Shown here: positions 55,406 to 64,000 of the stretch, piece by piece
How the letters are laid out: the number at the start of each line of letters is the position of its first letter
Numbering within the stretch: the first letter of the stretch is position 1
NCBI GenBank assembly: GCA_023238725.1
Contig: CM041531.1
Span: 24,034,143 to 24,098,142, forward strand
DNA from: Scortum barcoo
Taxonomy: Eukaryota > Chordata > Actinopteri > Centrarchiformes > Terapontidae
Direction of reading: 5' to 3'
DNA length: 64,000 nt
Notes under the pieces: generated by a model
What the model was told of the DNA's origin: nothing
What the model saw: the letters and a program-made list of their open reading frames with translations, nothing else
Database searches by the model: none
Made by a program: the position numbers and the translations under genes

Positions 55406-57032
55406 AGGAGAGAAAGAGTGTGAAAGTGATCAAGAGATCTAGAGTTAATGAGAGAGGGAAAATGGCACACTGTACTGACACACACACACACACACACACA
55501 GAAGATGAATAAGAAGCCGAGCAAGGCAGAAGATGAATAAGAACAAGAAAGGAAGAAAGAACTCCCACAGAAGCCTTAAATAGTACAAATGAGCCCTAGT
55601 CGCTCTTTAGCATGTATCCGTCAAAAGGAACAGGATGTGTCTGTGTGTGTGTGTGTGTGTTACAGTGGGAGAGAGAAGCAGCGAGAGTGTTTACAGGGCA
55701 CGCTGCAGCCTTATCTAACGGAGAGTTGGCCTCCTGAGCTCCTGACCTCATCAAAGGTGTCCCCATCATTATGATGCCCATTTAATATTTAGTAGGGGTG
55801 GCAGTGTGAATGCACAAGACTGAAATTATATCCAGCTAATGTGAGTTGTTCCTCAATGAAACACTGTGTTGCATGTGTTTAGCTCTAACTCACACATCAA
55901 AGTGGTTCACACAGAGGCATTTTCTACTTTCCTGATCGAAGCTTTTTCCACAGAAAGATTCCCTCCTGAACTGGAAAGACGTCTCAAACAGCTATGTCAC
56001 AATAGACTGCTCCACTGAAAACAAGGGCACATTTTTTACATCAATGTTTGTGAAGCATGTTTGTGAGAAAAGATTCACATTTCCACAGCAGGAATCCAGT
56101 TTGACAAAATAATGGCTGCCATGACAGTGAATGGGTGATTCCTGTGGTTTTCAATGTTTTAGCCCATCAGCTATGAATCGCATGTGATTTGCGCAAGTGC
56201 CAAACGTTTTCCAAAGCATTAGTAGCATTAGTTTCAGACTAATTTCTTATCCTCCAGGCAGCCATTAGTTTCCATTCAGTTCACTCTTCTAGGAGTATTT
56301 TGTTCTGTGTAGTGATTTAATTTATTTATTTGTAAAGTTATATTATCATGGCATCCTGATGCAGCTGCAAGCAGGACTGTTTTTTTTCTTTGCTGGTGCA
56401 TTTAAGGACACTCTGACATCCAAGATAGTTGACTTTACTGTCATATAGCAACTTTTTAAAATGTAAGAGCAGATCAAATTGATGTCATCCTTGAATACAA
56501 CAGTGTAAAACAGTGTTTGTGTTTGTTTGTCCTTCGGGTTGACTTGTTGACAACCCCGCTTGTGTGATGCGTTTTGGCAGTTTGAAGGTTTGAGATGCTG
56601 GAGCCTCCCTACTCACAGCTGCATTTCTATGTAAATACAATGAAGGTTAAATAAAGTTTGAATAATATATAATGTATTATCTATCTCAAGAGCAGCAATG
56701 AATGGAAACTAGAAGCTGCAGATCTGAAAGATTATTATGTGTTTTGGAAATCTGGTTGGCAGTCGTCAAGTACTGTTATCAGTGGAATCAAACTTACAAC
56801 GCTGGCTGGTTTGTTCCTTTAATGTGCAACATGGATTTCTACTATGCATGTGTGTGAGTGTGTGTGTGTGTGTATTAGGAGGTTAGTTACAGGATCATCT
56901 CCTACCGTCAGTGAGGTGTGAACCCCAGACTTCTCACGTCCACCCCCACCCCTCTCCACCTTTACACCAGCCCAGGTGTCAAAGCCCCCACTGAGGTGAC
57001 ACTTATCACTGGTCTGGGAAAGAGCTGCTCTG

Positions 57033-57059
57033 CAACACACACACACACACACACACATA
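57033..57059. repeat. (CA)n microsatellite
   Basis: CA array of about 12 units; a matching GT array lies at 56,848-56,873. Confidence 0.88.
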
Positions 57060-57744
57060 CAAGACAAAGACACACAGACGGTCAGATAGCAGAGGATGAC
57101 TTGGGTTGGAAAATGTCTCTCCGTCTCAGCAGATATTAAGGTCTACAGATTACCAGGTGTAGACAAGGACGATCAAATGGCTGTATTTACTTGACAATGA
57201 AGAACTTAGCAACCGCAAGAGCAGCAGCACTTATTCCAACTCTGTCCATTAAACTGTCCATTTAAAGATTTTGGCCCCACTACTATTCACTGATCTACAT
57301 TATCTGGCTCACTAGCTGGCTCAGCATGTCAGGCCTTGTTTCCACTACTAACATGCTCTCAGATTTATCTACGACTACCTGCTTGGTGTCTGTTTTTAGG
57401 CTGTGTATCTTGCTCTGTGCTCCCTCCTCCTTTCCTCTGAAGATAAATATGTCACTCATACTGCAGAGGATGTGCGTGTGTGTGTGTGGAAACAATTTGG
57501 GATGTTGAGTCACCCTCTGAGGACAGATAGCACAGCAGAAAGACCAACACTTCAGCATTAAGAACCCTGAACCACTCATTTATGCAACATTTCTGGTGGA
57601 TTTAATAAATACACTGTAAATTCACAGTTTCAGTTTGTTGTTACAAATGCAATAGCAAGTTCTGTCTGAGTTGAAGGGGGTTCACCATACCACAGAATAC
57701 TTCAACAGGACATCGAGGACAAACACGAGCGCACAGTATAAACA

Positions 57745-57880
57745 TTTGTGGAGGACAGTAGCCAAATGGTTGCAGAAGTGACCTTGTGACCAGAGGGTCA
57801 GCGGTTCAAATTCCTGGACTGCCTGGCAGGGAAAGTGGCTGAGACACGACAACTGCCATCAGGACGCTGCAGAGCAACAG
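57745..57880 (+). mobile_element. tRNA-derived SINE, type 3 (fragment)
   Basis: A-box TAGCCAAATGG (57759-57769) and B-box GGTTCAAATTCC (57803-57814), 33 bp apart, as in pol III internal promoters. The head cannot fold as a functional tRNA gene. The body after 57,820 is of unknown family. Confidence 0.6.
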
Positions 57881-60800
57881 ACCCAACACAGTTAACATCA
57901 GTGGCAGACTGTATTTTATACTTTGCAAATGCTAACATGCTACAGAGAAAATTAAACAGTCTGACAGAGGAAGTTATACAACTTGATGATCAGATAACTA
58001 TTGTGGAACACAGCTTATATATTGTTGATAAAATAGAAGTTGCAGAACATATTGGGATCAAAATTCTATAAAACAGTATCTTCATATAAACATTTAATCA
58101 TGTGAGTCTCTGTAATGAGAGAGTGTTACAGTTACTGTTAGTGTCAACCACACTGACAGCTCTGCTGCTTTCACATGATATCTGCTCATTGTTTTGGTGT
58201 GTGGTCTGGTCTAGTCCCTGTGGCTCCCCCTAGGCACATAGCTTGCATGTTAGTATGTTAAAATGTGCATGATAAACTCATATGGTGTGTCAAAGCTTGT
58301 TACTGTGAGTTTGCTTTGGAGCCATATGGTCTTGCATAAATCTTGAATTGCCTCCAAGGTAAACAAAAATGACTGAATCATATGTAAAAATGGATCATCT
58401 TGTGCTTCTGGGCTCATTTATTGAATCACTAGTTGCAGAAATGACTTCAAACAGACTGAACTGTGTATTTTTCCTAAACTGGTATTTTATCTCTGAATTA
58501 TTTGATTCTATTCACCTGACAAAATCATGCAGCTCTCGTTTGGTGGCGCTGTCAAATGGACAAGCTCTCAAGTCTCTCTAAGTGGAAAACTTACTGCTGC
58601 AGCTCATGAAGGAAGATAAAGGCTTCGCTGCTCTCTTGTGGTTCCCTGCCGTCCGCTGACGGGCAGTCTGCCACAATCACTGCAGGACTCAGACGCTGGT
58701 CTGCTCAAAATCTTCATGAATTTGTGGGTTTAGTTGCCTAATATGCCAAAAGTCTAAATCAAAGAGGAAAAGCACATTTTATGTTCTCTTAGCGCAGGGA
58801 TATCACCTATGAAAGGGTCTTTTAGTGTAATAAACTGAACTGGAGACATTTCTCTGTAAAATTTGTTTGTTTTTCTTTTCTTTCTTTGTTTTACTTTTCC
58901 TTTGTCTAGAAGTAAGACTTTTGTGGCCTCGGGTGTTTCACAAAGGTTTAACTATTTTGATCCCTGTGTTTTCTTTTCTAATAAAAGACTTTGTGAATCT
59001 TTTATTGTAGGATTATTTTAAAGGCCTCTTCTGCCATATCCTGCCACATTTAATTCTCAAAATTCACATGAACTACAAAGAATCCATTAAGGACACTACA
59101 GCAGGGGTCACATACTGTACTAAAACAGATCAAACAAATGTTAACAATTCAACAGAGATCTCTCATGACCCTGCCTGCACATAAGGCACAGCAAAAGCTT
59201 TGCAGCCCCTTCGACCATTTTGCTGTTTTCTAGTCGTTTCTCTGCCAACAACAAGAATGACAACTCTCGATGTTTATCAGCCAAAATGGAATAAAACTGC
59301 TAACTATCACTTGTGCTGTCTATATAATTGGTGTTTTCCCTTTAAATGAAGGTGTCTTGACTTTTTGGATCCCACTAAATAACAGGTTGCCACCTCTTGT
59401 AGACCCTATGTAAGTAGTCTAGTCAGTTGTACTGTAATTGTCACTGTAACTGGGTGTGCCATCAAATGTGACATCCCTGTGATAATAGCTGATGTCCCCA
59501 CAATTGGTGTTATCCTTTGTGCTGTCCCTGTAATCTGTACTGTCCTCTAGGTGACACTTAGACTGCCTCCACAGAGATGTTTGATGTGTCGCAAGTCGCC
59601 ATTGCGTCCTTCACATGTAAATGAAATTTGATGCAGTGATGTAAGTATTCGTCACACCTGCTCGGAGTCTCCACATGGTTACCATTTAAAAACTATTCAA
59701 ATGAGCCCTCATTTAAATCCTGGCCTTTGATAATCATATGTTATCCCAAACCAAAAGCTCTAAACCTCTGTGTGATGAACTGCAAAAGTAAGTAAATATA
59801 AATAAGGCCTCATGGTTAAATGTTAATGTTAAATGTTTCTTTCGTAACTGTGTTTATTTTAACACAAATATAAGTCAACATGATGTGAGCAATCACATCA
59901 AATCAAGTCCATTTATTCATATTATATATTTATTTATATTTTTATAAGAGGGACACTGTTGACAGCAGCCTACATAGAGAATAAACCAGAAAACTGCACA
60001 CTACTCAATTTATGATTTATTCTGATGTTTTGGCAAACAATTGGATTTTTCAAGGATATTTAGTTTATATATACAAAACATGCACTTAAAAAGCCACCCC
60101 CACCTGATAGCAATTATGTTAATTATGAAGTTTGTACCATAACCAGCACTTCTGGTGTGTGTTTACCACTACTATGTTTCAGTAGCATAGATAGAAATAT
60201 TTTTAAACCCAAAAGACACACACAGGAAGAAAATAAAGAATAAAATACTATAATCCCAAAACATTATGGACAATGATAACCCAACACACTCAGCCAAACA
60301 CATCATTTTTTGTTCCTTTATTGTGTCTTCAAAGGAGAGGCACAATAAAATCATTTTTATGTCTTGGACGGTGTTGTGTGCCCTCTATGTTACCCCAGAA
60401 CCAAGAGACCATGTTTTATTGAACCATCCATACTCCTCACTGAGTTTACTCAGTGACAATGAAATAGTGAGTCAAGGTGAAAAGAAAAGAGCAAATACGC
60501 CATCTAGTGCAGCCAAAGAGGAAGCACAGTGCTGACTAAAGGTGTGAAGAATCAGAGGTCCTTTATATTTTAAGTTAGCTGATGTTAACATAGATTCAAA
60601 TATAATTTTAAATTGAGCATTTCAAACAGTGGCACATGATACAAGAAAGTAAACATTGTCTATTAACACAGATAAATTTGAATATCCATTTTTCGTTGGC
60701 ATTTGAATTTATGTGCTATCTGCTGGTGCTTTAGATACCCAGTTTCAAAGTAAAGTTATTGCAAAGTGCAGCATAGAAGGTATTTGTTGAAGTAAATTGG

Positions 60801-61106
60801 TGCATAACGGTGACGATAAACATAGGCCACTAAAAGAAAAGAAACAAATACTGCAAGAATTTTAAACATAAAACAGACATTTATGGAATATGTGTGTGGA
60901 AGTATGGAAGTCTGATCTATTCTAATTTAATATAAGAAAAACTGAGTACATTTACTTAAGAGCAGATTATCTTAAGTCTTTTCTTTTCATGCTACTTCAT
61001 ACTCCTTTCATTTTTTTACTTCACTAAAGCTTTAGTTACTGGTAACTTTACAAATTTATTTTTAAAATTAACTGACAACAATTTTGATAATCATTCAGTG
61101 ATTTTT

Positions 61107-61124
61107 ACTACTACTACTACTACA

Positions 61125-61170
<46 letters not shown>
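61107..61170. repeat. (ACT)n-(AAT)n trinucleotide microsatellite
   Basis: A short ACT array changes into about 15 AAT units. Confidence 0.92.
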
Positions 61171-61174
<4 letters not shown>

Positions 61175-63064
61175 CATTTCATGGTTCCAGCTCCACAATT
61201 GTGAGTATTTGCTGCTTTTCTTTCAAATTATTTTGAGGTTTAAACTATTGGTCTGACAGTACTTGATGACATGACAGTTCCCTAAAAGTGAAGCCAAAAC
61301 AGCTGGATCACCCCCTGGTGGCTGGCTGCAATACAGGTCATAAATCCTTCCCCCTTCATGAGCAGATGGGACATGGGCCAAATTAAAAAATCAAAGTACA
61401 CGTTTTACCAAGAGAGGGTTTATATCATTTTAGGCAATTCTTATTACGCTGATGTTTGTTAAAGTGGTCATTTTTCTGATAGGTTTGGTTTTAAATATTT
61501 ATCATGCTAGATGCCGTTTTCATGCCACATAGGGAGCTGGAAGCAGTGATGTCATGGAGAGAGAGTGAGATAAAGATGAGAAGGAGCAGCGCCATCCCCT
61601 GCCTGTCATCAGCACTCATTTTTCTGTTGTAGAGGCTTGTTCAAACAACCATTAAGAGATGGGAGTCTCTCTTAAATTTAAAAGATAAACCACCACTTAA
61701 ACTGAGATAAATTCTGCTTTACAAATGTCTTAAGAGATTAAGATGAACTGTGTCTGCTCAGCCTTATGCCCTTGCTGAAGAGGCTCTTCACCAAAAAATG
61801 AATGAAGTTCCAACAAGTGCTCTATGCTGCAGACTTTCAGGACTCATTTCAATACAGTACAAAAGTATATGTACGTTTGTTCAAGCACTCAGCCTGTAAA
61901 TAGTTTTTTTTAATCATTATAACTTGTTTAGGTTTATTTTTGGATCACCATTGGAATTATATAGCCAAAATGTTTATAATTCAGTGTTTTCATAATTGTC
62001 CATGTATTGTGGACTTTGTCTCGTTGTTTGAAAACAGAGAAAAAAGTCTCATTTTGAATGTAGGTGATGGAGCTGACCTTTTGTTACTTGTTATAAATTT
62101 AGAGGAAATATAGGTTTGCTTGTTAAGTAGGTACACACATGCAGCCAAATCTTAAACAACAGCCCATAATAACTGCCTCCTTTTTAAACCTCATAATGTC
62201 CATTAAACTCATTCTTGTGGCTGTATGTTCTTGTATTAGACTAAATTATATTAAATATTTTGTCCACAGCAATTTATGTAATTGTGGCTCAGGCCTGCAC
62301 TTGGTAACTCAGAGTAACAAATTCCCCCCATATCTGTTTGGATACATTGGTTGATTAACTTTTCCATTGAAAAGATCTACATCTTTACAGAGAGAACATA
62401 CAAATACCACAATTACACAGTGTTGTGACAGTTTCACATTTAAGCTCTTTGTCTAACACTGCTCATGGTGTTATTGTTGCCAGATAAAACCTGATGACTG
62501 ACTGACAGCACAGCACCAACTCATTTACCTGTCTAGTTTAACAGGCAACATTTTGAAAAAAAAAAAGAAAAACTTCACATATAAATGGTCAATGCTTCCT
62601 GCTTTATTTCAAATGTTTCTTTTGTAGGTTAGACTGCAGGCAGACTCTAAGTACATATCTCTGCTCTATCCTTATGAACCAAGTAATTTCTACCACATCT
62701 TCAAGCAAGATCTTGCTTGTGAAAACAGTTTTAGCTTCCTCCTATTTTTGTTAGTGTTTAGATTTAAAAATGCACTCTCTATTCAAATGTTGCTGCTGTT
62801 TAAATCAGTTGGTGCATTTCCATTGAGAAACATACATATACATTTTTTATTCTAGAGTGCTTCATCTACAATTATAAAATATATGATTGTACATATTGTG
62901 ATTTGCCTGTTTTTATCATTCACTTAAGTGTACATGGATCTAATGCTGCTTATTCTTTGTGCCTTGCTCTACAGAAAGCACAATTCACTCTCATCTTACA
63001 TTTCACTAGAGTACTTTCTAGCTGCAGTGATAGTATTTCATTGTCTTAGCTGCAAAGTCATTCA

Positions 63065-63067
<3 letters not shown>

Positions 63068-63101
<34 letters not shown>
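63068..63101. repeat. (CA)n microsatellite
   Basis: CA array of about 16 units, followed shortly by a TCC-rich stretch. Confidence 0.9.
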
Positions 63102-63675
63102 AATCTCTGATCTGTCTCAACAAAAGACCTCCTCCTCGTCCTCCTCCTCCTCTGTCCAATCCCCAGTCACAGATTGGTTAGTAAAAACAGGCTCGACCCT
63201 CCTCTGTTGCAAAAGGCGCTGTTCACAGACATCTGTGTATTTTCATTCACATCTTCATGTGTTTCATTCATACGTCTATGATATAAAGAGTGTATTATGT
63301 TAATGTGTGGGTGGGCTGAGTACAAGTCAGTGTGCCTCTTGCTTTACTCTCCTCCTGCTGCTGTGTTTGTAATTCCTCTGTCAACACACTCCTCTCCTCT
63401 CCTCTGCCCTCTCCTCCTCACTGTATGCATCCCCTCCCTGCCACAAGCCTCCTCCCTCTTCCCTCTCCTCTCTTTGCTGTTGTTACCCCACAAACCCCTC
63501 CCCCTCTCCCAGACTTCCTGCTCTCTTGTCATTGGGTGCTGTGTGGGGTGATGGTTGTGGTTTCTGTCTGTGATGTCTCCAGAGCGTGTACCGGCTTTCT
63601 GCTTCAGAACTATAGAGGCTTATTTTGATTTAACAGCCTTGAAGCACTTCTAAATGAGATTAGATTAGTAAAAAA

Positions 63676-63676
63676 G

Positions 63677-63733
<57 letters not shown>

Positions 63734-63771
63734 TAGATAGACAGACAGATACAGACAGACAGACAGGTAGG

Positions 63772-63816
<45 letters not shown>
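63676..63816. repeat. Compound (GACA)n-(GATA)n microsatellite
   Basis: About 15 GACA units, mixed GATA/GACA, then about 12 GATA units. A shorter GACA/GATA patch occurs at 22,560-22,605. Confidence 0.93.
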
Positions 63817-63818
<2 letters not shown>

Positions 63819-64000
63819 GAATAGAGGAATATGTAAGAAGATACTCTGAAGCTTGTCATCTGTCAGGAAGTGGATCAAGCTCATTTTTAACAGTTTCAGG
63901 ACCAGAGACTTCTCCTCCTTTGAACCAGACTACTGACTCCTGCAGAAATAAGGATCAGCTCTCTTCTCCCTGCCTGAGGTGAGATACAATAATCACATGA

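Larger units (their letters stand above)
40896..64000. other. 23 kb interval without a recognisable gene
   Basis: I found no exon with both conserved protein sequence and splice signals on either strand. The longer frames (for example 42793-43329 minus, 45837-46106 plus, 48020-48280 plus) have no recognisable domain. The interval holds SINE, LINE and other repeat fragments, microsatellites and AT-rich unique DNA. A few short non-coding exons could be missed by eye. Confidence 0.5.

Noticed and set aside
57835..58071. 78-codon plus-strand frame
   Set aside because: Starts in the SINE body; no domain recognised.
63880..64000. Possible exon ending CTGCCTGAG/GTGAGA at the right edge
   Set aside because: Only a donor-like site; no coding similarity and the rest lies outside the window.

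Overview
This 64 kb window is vertebrate nuclear DNA, almost certainly from a ray-finned, probably percomorph-type, fish. It holds spliced genes with GT-AG introns, dense (CA)n/(GT)n microsatellites, tRNA-derived SINEs and LINE tails of kinds I know from teleosts, and two neighbouring genes in the arrangement known from vertebrate DLL1-FAM120B. There are no operons, CRISPR arrays, prophages or bacterial features. Most open frames of 60-140 codons are shadows of microsatellites or low-complexity DNA.

Layout. 1-577: 3' end of a non-LTR retrotransposon. 578-10,079: no gene seen; microsatellites, two diverged copies of a small dispersed repeat, a 74-bp TTAA-flanked inverted-repeat element and a coding-like fragment with an in-frame stop. 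11,858-18,205 (minus strand): a complete 12-exon Delta-type Notch ligand gene (dld/dll1-like) with signal peptide, MNNL, DSL, eight EGF repeats, transmembrane helix, an intracellular domain with an octapeptide array, and a C-terminal ATEV PDZ ligand. Exon 2 carries a one-base excess in a 10-C run that breaks the frame as sequenced. 18.7-25.9 kb: 7 kb intergenic and probably regulatory DNA with octamer, E-box and RBPJ-type sites. 25.9-40.9 kb (plus strand): fam120b, with a CRE/ETS promoter, a non-coding first exon and 14 coding exons for about 757 residues. 40.9-64 kb: no gene recognised; SINEs, LINE and other repeat fragments, microsatellites and a GACA/GATA tract at the right edge.

The two genes are divergently transcribed, with about 7.2 kb between their presumed start regions. 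They are not known to act together. Delta is the membrane ligand that activates Notch on neighbouring cells. FAM120B (constitutive coactivator of PPAR-gamma) is a protein with a FEN1/XPG-like fold. Their proximity is long-conserved synteny, possibly held by shared cis-regulation. I see no convincing novel multi-gene system. The most interesting observations are the octapeptide array in the Delta cytoplasmic tail, an array of 12 AGTACT palindromes in the Delta 3' UTR, enhancer-like modules in Delta introns, a splice-donor anomaly in fam120b exon 2, and the full FEN/XPG acidic residue set kept in FAM120B.
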